Positions 36,029 through 43,119 of a stretch of DNA of 64,000 nt are shown one piece after another. Each line of letters opens with the position of its first letter. Position 1 is the stretch's first letter. Location of the stretch: assembly GCA_965213595.1 (NCBI GenBank), contig CBDBZO010000006.1:2728001-2792000 (forward strand), in the 5' to 3' direction. The notes under the pieces are model-generated. The model was not told the DNA's origin. It saw only the letters and a list, made by a program, of their open reading frames with translations, and made no database searches. Origin of the DNA: JBCCFC01 sp965213595. Lineage in GTDB: Bacteria > Chloroflexota > Anaerolineae > Caldilineales > Caldilineaceae. The position numbers and the translations under genes were made by a program.

Positions 36029-36420
36029 TGTGGGCCTATAATCAAGACGAACATCCGCCAGCCCCGTTTCTGGACCTGGTCGTCCATCGTATTGAGAAAT
36101 CAAATCTAACAATCCCGATCCAAGCGAAGATCGATACGGGAGCCGATATTTCAGCCTTGCCTGAATCGGTTGTGGCGCAGCTGAGTCTCCCCGTGGTCAG
36201 CAAACTGCTTATTGAAGGATACGATGGCCATCAAACGACTGTTTCCACTTACGCCGCCGTGCTTGAAATTGCAACGGTGCGTTTTCGCAGTCAAGAATTC
36301 ATTGCAATTTCCGAACCGCACGCCCTGCTGGGCCGCGACATCCTCAACCATTTCTACGTTCTATTAAATGGGCCTGATCTCAGCTTGCAAATCCAGTCAG
36401 AGCCATTCACCACTCCGTGA
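36028..36420 (+). CDS. Retropepsin-like aspartic protease
   Basis: 130 residues. The catalytic signature KIDTGADISALPE (Asp-Thr-Gly) is near residue 38, and the second conserved element LLGRDILNHF is near residue 107, the layout of single-domain retroviral-type aspartic proteases that act as dimers. No signal peptide, so cytoplasmic. It starts on the last base of the upstream stop codon. Substrate unknown; the coupled Phd/DUF5678-like protein is a candidate partner or target (inference). Confidence 0.8.
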   Translation: MWAYNQDEHPPAPFLDLVVHRIEKSNLTIPIQAKIDTGADISALPESVVAQLSLPVVSKLLIEGYDGHQTTVSTYAAVLEIATVRFRSQEFIAISEPHALLGRDILNHFYVLLNGPDLSLQIQSEPFTTP

Positions 36421-36466
36421 AGTAGAACAGCTCATGCCGCTTGCGCGGCAGGTAAGCCAAACAGAA

Positions 36467-36500
36467 AAGGGCTGGTCCGGTTTAACCCGGACCAGCCCTT
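36467..36500 (+). terminator. Intrinsic terminator after the retropepsin gene
   Basis: Perfect 14-bp arms AAGGGCTGGTCCGG and CCGGACCAGCCCTT with a 6-base loop, followed by CCTTGACGTT; A-rich sequence precedes it. A smaller hairpin (TGCCGCTTGCGCGGCA) lies at 36434-36449. Confidence 0.75.
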
Positions 36501-36962
36501 CCTTGACGTTGATGAGGAGGGGACATCAACATCTGGCAAGTGTCTCACGGGGATGTGAAGAACACTTACCGTGAACAACAGCGCTCCTATAGTATACATC
36601 AAAATTGGTGAAATGAAAATGAGAAATTTATAAAATGTCGATGAAAATCGCATAGTGCTTTTATCAACAATAATTTAACTGCATCAAATTCGCATAGTTA
36701 ACCGCTTTTCCTTCGTAATTTCCTGCCTGCAAGGTCGAAACCATCGCTTCGAACAAAACGAACGGTCTCTCTGGCTCAATCGACTATTCCAAGCGACCAC
36801 TCTCTAGCTCTGACAAATCTCAGCCCAAACCCAGCCGTCACCAGCGTCAACGGCATATTCACTACGCGAATTCTTCAGAAACCTCTTCCGTTGCGCCTTT
36901 GCGTCTCCGCATTAAACTTGCTTGTTCCACCCCAGGACCCTATTCCTGGGAAGCGTTAATTT
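36501..36962. other. Gene-free AT-rich intergenic region
   Basis: Contains small inverted repeats at 36508-36530 (GTTGATG/CATCAAC) and 36539-36568 (AAGTGT/ACACTT) and, near 36887-36915, an inverted copy of the purine-rich GCGGAGACGCAAAGG-type intergenic sequence. No protein or RNA gene supported. Confidence 0.4.
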
Positions 36963-36991
36963 TTGGAAGCCGTGCGCGCTCGACGTATACT
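36963..36991 (+). promoter_or_regulatory. Sigma-70-type promoter placing transcription start at the ATG
   Basis: TTGGAA (36963-36968), a 17-base spacer and TATACT (36986-36991). The expected transcription start is about 36998-36999, the first base of the ATG at 36999, so the mRNA would be leaderless. No ribosome binding site is visible. Confidence 0.6.
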
Positions 36992-36998
36992 CTTGCCC

Positions 36999-38141
36999 AT
37001 GACTCATCGACTTTCCTCGACCGGCCTCGCGCTGACGCTGGCCCTGCTGGGCACAATCCTGATTGCCGCACCCGCCCGCGCCCAGCACCCGTGCGACCCG
37101 CCCAACGTGATCGAGCGCGGCGTCTGCGGCATGGATTCGTTTCGCGGCGATCCGCCCAACCAGCTACCCAACGGCTGGGAACGCTTTATCGTCACCGGCA
37201 GCCCCTCCTTTGAATCGCACCACGACACCTACTTCGGCGCGCCCGCCCTCATGATCCGCGACATCGGCGGCATCTACGAAGTAGGCATCTACACCCAGGT
37301 CGCCGTGACGCCCGGCGCAGGCTATCGCGCCAGCATCGGCTGGGGCGCGCCCAACAAGCCGGATACGACCAGCCGCCGCCTCGGCCTCGACCCCACGGGC
37401 GGCACCGATCCCTTTGGCCCCAACGTGATTTGGGGGCCGGAGCACTGGGGGCCGGGTCGCCTGCTCAACTACCCGCCGCCCGACGTCAACATCGACGTGC
37501 GCGCCCGCGCCCTGGGCGAGACGATGACCGTCTTCTTCAAGACCAACCACCCCACCCCCGACGGCGATGCGCTGATTTTTATCGACGCCATTTCACTTTT
37601 CCCGGACGAGAGTGCGCCCGTCGTCGAGAGCGTGCCGGTGGAGCCGGAGCTCGCGCCCGAAGAAGCACCCGCTCAGGAAGCACCCGTCCAAGAAGCACCC
37701 GCAGAAGAAGCATCCGCCCAGGAAGAGCAGGCGGAGAGTGCTCCGGAGCCGGCGCAGGAAGCGCCCGCGCCGGTTGCCGAGGCGGTGGTCGCGGCCAGCC
37801 AGCCTTTTGCCGCCGTGCCCACGCCGATTCCGCCAACGGTCGCGCCGCTGCCCACGGCCACACCCACCGCCACCCCCTCGCCCACCCCCTCGCCCACGTC
37901 CACGGCGACGCCGTCGCCCACCGCCACGCCGTCGCCCACGCCCACCGCCACGTGGACGCCGCTGCCCACCACCACCCCGCCCGGCGTCGCGGAGCTGCTC
38001 GATTTGGAGCAGGCGCAGATGCGCGTTAACGCGTCGGGGGCTTCGACGGGCGCGGTGCGCTCGGTGGGGCTGCTGGCGCTGCTGGGGACAAGCGTCTGCG
38101 GCAGCGGGCTCTGGTGGCTGCGCAGACGGCGGCGATTCTAG
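36999..38141 (+). CDS. Secreted Pro/Thr-rich protein with C-terminal membrane anchor
   Basis: 380 residues from the ATG at 36999. A signal peptide ends ARAQ at about 28. Residues 30-195 form a globular, glycine- and proline-rich domain that looks like a beta-sandwich of carbohydrate-binding type (FESHHDTYFGAPALMIRD, VNIDVRARALGETMTVFF). This is followed by an acidic EEAPAQEAP linker (about 200-260), a PTATPTATPSPTPSP linker, and a hydrophobic segment (LLALLGTSVCGSGLWWL) ending in RRRRRF. The layout suggests display on the outer face of the membrane with an inside-positive stop-transfer tail. No family recognised for the globular part. Its linker style matches the surface array, but its anchoring is different. 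Confidence 0.8.
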   Translation: MTHRLSSTGLALTLALLGTILIAAPARAQHPCDPPNVIERGVCGMDSFRGDPPNQLPNGWERFIVTGSPSFESHHDTYFGAPALMIRDIGGIYEVGIYTQVAVTPGAGYRASIGWGAPNKPDTTSRRLGLDPTGGTDPFGPNVIWGPEHWGPGRLLNYPPPDVNIDVRARALGETMTVFFKTNHPTPDGDALIFIDAISLFPDESAPVVESVPVEPELAPEEAPAQEAPVQEAPAEEASAQEEQAESAPEPAQEAPAPVAEAVVAASQPFAAVPTPIPPTVAPLPTATPTATPSPTPSPTSTATPSPTATPSPTPTATWTPLPTTTPPGVAELLDLEQAQMRVNASGASTGAVRSVGLLALLGTSVCGSGLWWLRRRRRF

Positions 38142-38175
38142 CGTGGTGGCGTGGCGCTTGTTAACGCCATTTGGC

Positions 38176-38225
38176 GCAAACGCAAAAAGGGCTCCGGAAG
38201 CTTCCGGAGCCCTTTTTGCGTTTGC
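38176..38225. terminator. 50-bp perfect palindrome, bidirectional terminator
   Basis: GCAAACGCAAAAAGGGCTCC and the rest of a 25-base arm are perfectly mirrored around the centre at 38200/38201. A-run on the left and T-run on the right serve both the rightward gene ending at 38141 and the leftward gene ending at 38249. Confidence 0.9.
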
Positions 38226-38248
38226 AATCCAGCGATCGTAGAAATGGT

Positions 38249-38803
38249 TTAGGCCATCTCAAGCGAGCCGATCATCTCGACGGTTTGCCGGCTGAAGGCG
38301 GGCAAATCGTCGGGGTTGCGGCTGGTGATCAAATTGCCGTCGACCACCACTTCCTGGTCGACCCAGTTGGCCCCCGCATTCTTGAGGTCGGTCTGAATCG
38401 ACTTGTACGACGTCATCTTGCGGCCCTTAACCACATCCGCCTCGATCAGCGTCCACGGGCCGTGGCAGATGGCGGCGACGGGCTTGTTGGCGTCGAAAAA
38501 CTGGCGGACGAACTGCACGGCTTTCTCCTCGACGCGCAGCTTGTCGGGGTTGATCTGGCCGCCGGGCAGCACGAGCGCATCGTAGTCGCTGGCGCTGGCG
38601 CTGTCCAGCGTCACGTCGACATCGAATTTGTCGCCCCAGTCCGTCTCATCCCAGCCCTTGATTTGGCCGCTCTTGGGCGAAACGATGTGCACCTGCGCGC
38701 CCGCCTGCTCCAGCGCCTGCTTGGGCTGCGTCAGCTCGACTTGCTCGAAGCCGTCGGTGGCGAGAATGGCAACTTTTTTGCCGTTCAAATTTTGGCTATT
38801 CAT
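38249..38803 (-). CDS. DJ-1/PfpI family protein (deglycase/protease type)
   Basis: 184 residues; AAGGAGTAACC precedes the ATG. The nucleophile elbow AICHGPW places the catalytic Cys at 113, and the conserved Glu is at 20 (TDGFEQVEL). The conserved LVLPGGQINPD loop is present. Length and motifs fit the PfpI/YhbO branch, whose members are described as general stress proteins that act on glyoxal-damaged molecules or as peptidases. Cytoplasmic. Located among other stress-type genes (msrB, YsnF-like genes). Confidence 0.9.
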   Translation of the reverse strand: MNSQNLNGKKVAILATDGFEQVELTQPKQALEQAGAQVHIVSPKSGQIKGWDETDWGDKFDVDVTLDSASASDYDALVLPGGQINPDKLRVEEKAVQFVRQFFDANKPVAAICHGPWTLIEADVVKGRKMTSYKSIQTDLKNAGANWVDQEVVVDGNLITSRNPDDLPAFSRQTVEMIGSLEMA

Positions 38804-38952
38804 GGTTACTCCTTCTTCATTCGGGCCACAAAGCTTTGTGCTGCCGAAAAACAGCGAGCTGTGACCAACTTCAATTTCACAAATGTCGAGGGCTACTTCA
38901 GTCTAGCAAAAAACGCGTTGGCTGTCCGTGGAAATTATCCATTGGGATCAGA

Positions 38953-38990
38953 AAAGGCTCCGGGCAGTTCTAGAAAACCCCGAAGCCTTT
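38953..38990 (-). terminator. Terminator after msrB
   Basis: On the minus strand, AAAGGCTTCGGG pairs with CCCGGAGCCTTT across a 14-base loop, followed by a short T-run. It lies 27 bases past the msrB stop codon. Confidence 0.65.
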
Positions 38991-39016
38991 CCGTGAATTG
39001 CTGGCAGCCGAACGCG

Positions 39017-39457
39017 CTATGCTGTCTCGGCCTGGGGCGTCGCCTCGTTTTGTGCTTCGTCGCGCGATACAAAGTTGAGCGCGGCGGAATTTAGGCAGTA
39101 GCGCTGGCCCGTTGGCTGGGGGCCGTCGTTAAAGACGTGGCCCAAGTGGGCATCGCAGCGGCTGCAGAGCACCTCGGTGCGGCGCATAAAAAAGCTGTTG
39201 TCGGCCTTCTCGTCGACGTTCTCCTCTTTGACTGGGTCGTAAAAGCTTGGCCAGCCGGTGCCGGATTCATACTTGGTTTCGGAATCAAAGAGCGGCTGCC
39301 CGCAGCAAACGCAGCTGTACACGCCCTCCTCTTTATTGTTCCAATACTCGTTGGCAAAAGCGCGCTCCGTCCCGTGCTGGCGAGCGACTTTGTACTGCTG
39401 CGGCGTCAACTGCGCGCGCCACTCGGCATCGCTCTTGACGACTTTTTCTTTGCTCAT
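39017..39457 (-). CDS. msrB: Peptide-methionine (R)-S-oxide reductase MsrB
   Basis: 146 residues; AAGGAGCACCATCA precedes the ATG. MsrB reduces the R-epimer of methionine sulfoxide in proteins, with electrons usually from thioredoxin. Two Cys pairs for structural zinc are visible (SCVCCGQP and CSRCDAH), as is the conserved core GTGWPSFYDP and the catalytic Cys in RYCLNSAALNF. The length is normal for a stand-alone cytoplasmic MsrB. No msrA is next to it. Confidence 0.95.
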   Translation of the reverse strand: MSKEKVVKSDAEWRAQLTPQQYKVARQHGTERAFANEYWNNKEEGVYSCVCCGQPLFDSETKYESGTGWPSFYDPVKEENVDEKADNSFFMRRTEVLCSRCDAHLGHVFNDGPQPTGQRYCLNSAALNFVSRDEAQNEATPQAETA

Positions 39458-39601
39458 TGATGGTGCTCCTTGAATTTTATTGCTTTGCTAAACGCTAGAT
39501 TAAGCGCGGGCGCGGGCCTTCTTCTCAACCACCGCCTACAGAAAACCGCACGGGCAACAGAAAACCGCAGAAATTTCCGTAAGCTCGTCAACGATGGCTG
39601 T

Positions 39602-39645
39602 ACAATGAAGAAGGGAGCGGCTTTTGCCGCTCCCTTCTTCATTGT
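39602..39645. terminator. Strong bidirectional hairpin
   Basis: Perfect 20-bp arms (ACAATGAAGAAGGGAGCGGC and its complement) with a TTTT loop lie downstream of the leftward membrane-protein gene ending at 39682. Confidence 0.8.
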
Positions 39646-39681
39646 CGACAGATATTGCCGTATGTGGTTTACGGTGGTGGA

Positions 39682-40452
39682 TTACCCGCGCACCGTATCC
39701 ATATCATCCTCATTGCGTGCACCAGCGGCGCCGCCGAGCACGGACGCCCCCAGACCCAGCAGCAGGGCCAACAGCGTACTGAATGCTGCGGTGCTGGCGT
39801 TACCCGTCGCTTCGTTAACGGTTTCAGCATCGGGGGCGGCAGCCTGCACTTGATTGGCGGCTTGAGTTGCCACTGTATCGACGGTGGCTTGAGCATCCGC
39901 AGCTGTCAGTTCGTTACCGGCCGCTTGCGCCGTCGCTTGTGCGCCTTCGACAGTCAGATTGCTCGGCAGCACTTCAGAAACAGCCGGCGCCGCAACCTGG
40001 GCCGCCGTGCCCGCTACATTCCCCGCCGCGCCCACCAGCGTGCCGACCAGCGAGCCCACGCCCGTGCTCAAAAAGTAGAGCAGCAGCGGAATCGCCACCA
40101 CCCACACCATAGCACCGTTGAGAATGCCGTTGCCGCGCCCAAAGACGCCGGACGAGCGCGCGGCGACCCAGCCGCCAACCAAGAACGCAATCAGCGTCGA
40201 GATTGCGCCCCAAACGCCTGCGCCAATCCCAAAGCTGCCCAGCGGCTCGCCGACTTGGTACGAAGCCAAGCCGATCGCCACCCCCAACACGGCCAGCAGC
40301 AGCAGCGTCGTCAACGCGCTGAAGATGCCCGCCAGAATCGGACCCCAGCGCACCCGGTCTTTCTGGTCGAGTTGCGTTCGGTTGACGTGATTCATGTCCC
40401 GGTCGATCACTTCGACGTTGCGATCGTTGTCGTAATTTGCTTGCGTTGCCAT
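39682..40452 (-). CDS. Multi-pass membrane protein, unknown
   Basis: 256 residues from the ATG at 40452, chosen for AGAGGAGAAACAA directly upstream. After a polar N-terminus (about 45 residues) come hydrophobic segments at about 47-75, 85-105 and 120-145, a long Ala/Thr/Gln-rich region without charges (about 155-220), and a last hydrophobic segment (LLALLLGLGASVLGGAAGA) near the C-terminus. No enzymatic motif seen. It is divergent from the small membrane protein and YsnF-like stress genes to its right, suggesting a shared stress or envelope role (inference). Confidence 0.75.
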   Translation of the reverse strand: MATQANYDNDRNVEVIDRDMNHVNRTQLDQKDRVRWGPILAGIFSALTTLLLLAVLGVAIGLASYQVGEPLGSFGIGAGVWGAISTLIAFLVGGWVAARSSGVFGRGNGILNGAMVWVVAIPLLLYFLSTGVGSLVGTLVGAAGNVAGTAAQVAAPAVSEVLPSNLTVEGAQATAQAAGNELTAADAQATVDTVATQAANQVQAAAPDAETVNEATGNASTAAFSTLLALLLGLGASVLGGAAGARNEDDMDTVRG

Positions 40453-40931
40453 TTGTTTCTCCTCTAATTTTGTGTAGTGCAAAGTGTTTTTTCAACCTAT
40501 GTGGCAGAACTGTTTTTTTGTGCGTGACTTACAGACGGACAGAAGGTCAAGTAGCTGCTCTCGGCTATTACTATTATATGAGTATGTAAGGGGAAAGAGC
40601 GATGTGCGGTTGCACAGCTAGCTTGCACACGTTTTGTCACATGGTCGATTATGCTGTGGTATCTCTTCAATTTCTGCGTCGGCCTACTCTGACCACTGAG
40701 GGAAATGTTTATAGACTTTTACACATCACGGACGAATTTGTACGCTCAAGTTATACAATGATACATATACAGGTTTGGCCCAACTTGCTACAATCGAGTT
40801 GTAGCAAGCAGCCTGCTGGAGATGACTACTCAAGCTTCTGGCGACTATTATCATTACTCTTGTTACCACCCTTGCTTACCATCGTGCAGCTCTGGCTGAG
40901 GTAAACTTTAGCGAATTTAGAAGGAGCCCCC
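40453..40931. other. Divergent intergenic region
   Basis: AT-rich, about 480 bases, separating divergent stress-type genes. It must contain both promoters, but none could be assigned with confidence; ATTATATGAGTATG near 40572 and TTATACAATGATAC near 40753 are candidate -10 neighbourhoods. A 100-codon frame at 40602-40904 is not supported. Confidence 0.4.
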
Positions 40932-41252
40932 ATGACAGAACCACGTTCTTCACCATCGAATCCCGACCCCATGGAGCTGGAGCGCCGCGACGTGGAAAGC
41001 GGTGTCGCTTCGACGGGCGCTGGCGCGCTCCCCGCTGCTGGCGGCGCAACAGTCTACGGCAGCGAAGCCGCCCGCGCCGACACTTATGCCGCGACCGAGC
41101 GCGCCGATACGGGGCTCAACGCTGGCGGAACCATGGACTCACGCCCCGTTGAGCCGGAGGCCGTGCGCCCTGGTGGCCTGCCTACCGCGGCTATCGTGAC
41201 GACAATCATCGTGATTGTCTTGCTGCTGCTGCTGCTTTTCTGGCTCTTTTAG
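40932..41252 (+). CDS. Small single-pass membrane protein, unknown
   Basis: 106 residues; AAGGAG lies 6-7 bases before the ATG. Residues 1-82 are polar and Ala/Glu-rich with no clear fold, and 86-106 are a pure hydrophobic helix (AAIVTTIIVIVLLLLLLFWLF) that ends the protein, so it is probably tail-anchored. It is followed after 44 bases by the YsnF-like gene and probably shares its transcript. No family recognised. Confidence 0.75.
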   Translation: MTEPRSSPSNPDPMELERRDVESGVASTGAGALPAAGGATVYGSEAARADTYAATERADTGLNAGGTMDSRPVEPEAVRPGGLPTAAIVTTIIVIVLLLLLLFWLF

Positions 41253-41296
41253 CCGTGACCAAATATTCAACCCAGAACGCAACAGGGGCAAGCCTT

Positions 41297-41950
41297 ATGC
41301 AAGATACACAACCCGCCGCCGATACCTCCGTTACCGTAATTGATGCGGATGGAATGCGCGGCTACGCCGACCGCTACACGCTGCAAAAGGTGCGCGGCGG
41401 AGACAACGCGCAGATTGCCGTGCAGTTTGGCGAACGCGTGGCCCTGGTCGACGTGGACGCGCTGGTTCCCGAAGGCGACGATGTGTATCGCCTGCCCCTG
41501 CGTCTGCGGGAGATTGAAGCCGACGCTTCAACCGTTAGTCAGCGCGCGTCGGATCAAGGCGATAAGCGCACGGTAATTCCCGTTCTTGAAGAGCAGATTC
41601 ACGTCGAGAAGCGGCAGGTGGAAACGGGCCGCGTGCGCATCATAAAGCGCGTGCACGAGCGAGATGAAGAAGTAGACGTCCCGCTGATCCACGAGGAAGT
41701 GCATGTCGAGCGCGTGCCCATCAACGAATTTGTGGACGAAGCGCCGGAAATTCGGCGCGAAGGCGCAACGCTGATCATGCCCGTGATGGAAGAAGTGCTG
41801 GTTGTGGAAAAGCGACTGCGTCTGAAAGAAGAAGTGCACATCACCGGCCGCGAGTTTGAGACGACCAAGACGGCGCGTACAACGTTGCGCGAGGAGGAAA
41901 TCTCCATTGAGCGCGAAGATCGGGATCAAGAAGAATCTATCCAACGTTAA
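41297..41950 (+). CDS. DUF2382/YsnF-type stress protein
   Basis: 217 residues from the ATG at 41297 (AGGGGCAAGCCTT upstream); a GTG at 41255, three bases after the previous stop, is an alternative start. Residues 10-70 (VIDADGMRGYADRYTLQKV) resemble the PRC-barrel-like N-domain often found with YsnF. Residues 85-215 contain DUF2382-type charged repeats (VIPVLEEQIHVEKRQVETG, RVRIIKRVHERDEEVDVPL, EEVLVVEKRLRLKEEVHI). Such proteins are known as general stress proteins of unknown biochemistry. It lies in a row with a second DUF2382 gene at 42014. Confidence 0.85.
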   Translation: MQDTQPAADTSVTVIDADGMRGYADRYTLQKVRGGDNAQIAVQFGERVALVDVDALVPEGDDVYRLPLRLREIEADASTVSQRASDQGDKRTVIPVLEEQIHVEKRQVETGRVRIIKRVHERDEEVDVPLIHEEVHVERVPINEFVDEAPEIRREGATLIMPVMEEVLVVEKRLRLKEEVHITGREFETTKTARTTLREEEISIEREDRDQEESIQR

Positions 41951-42013
41951 CAGGAGCAATTTGCTCTCTGAAAAACCAATTCAATCAATCTGTCTACAAA
42001 AGGAGATTTAGTT

Positions 42014-43042
42014 ATGAAAACCGTTATTGGACTGTACGACGACAGGAACGATGCCCAGCAGGTGCAGCAGGAATTGACCAACAGCGGCTTTGATCGCGGC
42101 CAAATCGACATGATGCAGAATGGCAATGTCAAATCCTCGCTGACAAGCGCAGGCGTGCCCAACGAAGAAGCTGACCTGTACGCCGAGGGCGTGCGCCGCG
42201 GCGGAACGCTTGTCACCGCCAACGTCGACGACAGCCGCACCAATGAAGCCGTCGACATCATGAACCGTTACGACCCCGTTGATATTCACAACCGATCAAG
42301 CATGTGGCGCGATGAGGGGTGGACGAGCTACGATGAGACGGCCGAGCCCTACGCCGAAGGCTCCACCGAGCGCGACTACCAGCGCTATCGCGAGAACGAG
42401 CGCACGATGGACACGACAAACCAGCGCAACGTTGAAGGCGAACAGTCGATTCCCGTGGTTGAGGAAGAGATGACGGTTGGGAAGCGCCAAACGCAGAGCG
42501 GCGGCGTGCGCGTTCGCTCCTACATGCGCGAAGTGCCCGTCGAAGAGCAAGTCACGCTGCGCGAGGAGCACGTCAACGTGGAGCGCCGCAACGTCAACCG
42601 CGATGCGACCGCTGCCGACCTGGATAACTTCCGCGAAGGCACGATTGAGATGACGGAAACCAGCGAGGAAGCCGTCGTCACAAAGGACGCCCGCGTGGTC
42701 GAGGAAGTTACGGTGGGCAAAAGCGTGGAGCAGCACACCGAGACGATTCGCGACACCATCCGCCGCACCGAAGTGGATGTCGAGCGCATTCCGGCGGGCG
42801 AGCGCCAGGAGTTCCGCCGCGATTACGAGCAGAACTTCGCCGACACCGAGCATGACTACGAAGACACCTACGAGCCGGCCTACAGCTACGGCTACACGCT
42901 GGCCAACGACGACAACATGAGCAACACGCGCTGGGAAGATGTCGAGCCGCAGGCTCGCCAGCGCTGGGAGCGCGATCACGACAGCGCCTGGGATGATGTG
43001 AAGGATGCCGTACGCCGCGGCTGGAACCGCGTTCGTTCGTAA
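42014..43042 (+). CDS. General-stress 17M-like N-domain fused to DUF2382 repeats
   Basis: 342 residues; AAAAGGAGATTTAGTT precedes the ATG. Residues 1-90 (KTVIGLYDDRNDAQQVQQEL, GGTLVTANVDD) match the small GSP17M-like domain that often precedes YsnF repeats. Residues 140-270 are DUF2382 repeats (SIPVVEEEMTVGKRQTQSGG, VVEEVTVGKSVEQHTETI). The acidic, aromatic C-terminal tail (300-342) ends with a basic WDDVKDAVRRGWNRVRS. Paired with the gene at 41297; the two probably arose by duplication of the DUF2382 part. Confidence 0.87.
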   Translation: MKTVIGLYDDRNDAQQVQQELTNSGFDRGQIDMMQNGNVKSSLTSAGVPNEEADLYAEGVRRGGTLVTANVDDSRTNEAVDIMNRYDPVDIHNRSSMWRDEGWTSYDETAEPYAEGSTERDYQRYRENERTMDTTNQRNVEGEQSIPVVEEEMTVGKRQTQSGGVRVRSYMREVPVEEQVTLREEHVNVERRNVNRDATAADLDNFREGTIEMTETSEEAVVTKDARVVEEVTVGKSVEQHTETIRDTIRRTEVDVERIPAGERQEFRRDYEQNFADTEHDYEDTYEPAYSYGYTLANDDNMSNTRWEDVEPQARQRWERDHDSAWDDVKDAVRRGWNRVRS

Positions 43043-43053
43043 GAAGTAATTGC

Positions 43054-43100
43054 CCACAACAAAAAGCCCGGCTTCGGAGAAGCCGGGCTTTTTGTTGTGG
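43054..43100. terminator. Bidirectional terminator between the stress genes and typA
   Basis: CCACAACAAAAAGCCCGGCT plus TC pairs perfectly with its complement across a short loop; A-run on the left and T-run on the right serve both convergent genes. Confidence 0.9.
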
Positions 43101-43119
43101 GGTGAAGCAGCGATTCGCG

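Noticed and set aside
40602..40904. 100-codon frame in the divergent intergenic region
   Set aside because: No ribosome binding site, odd composition, and no recognisable fold beyond a chance hydrophobic tail.
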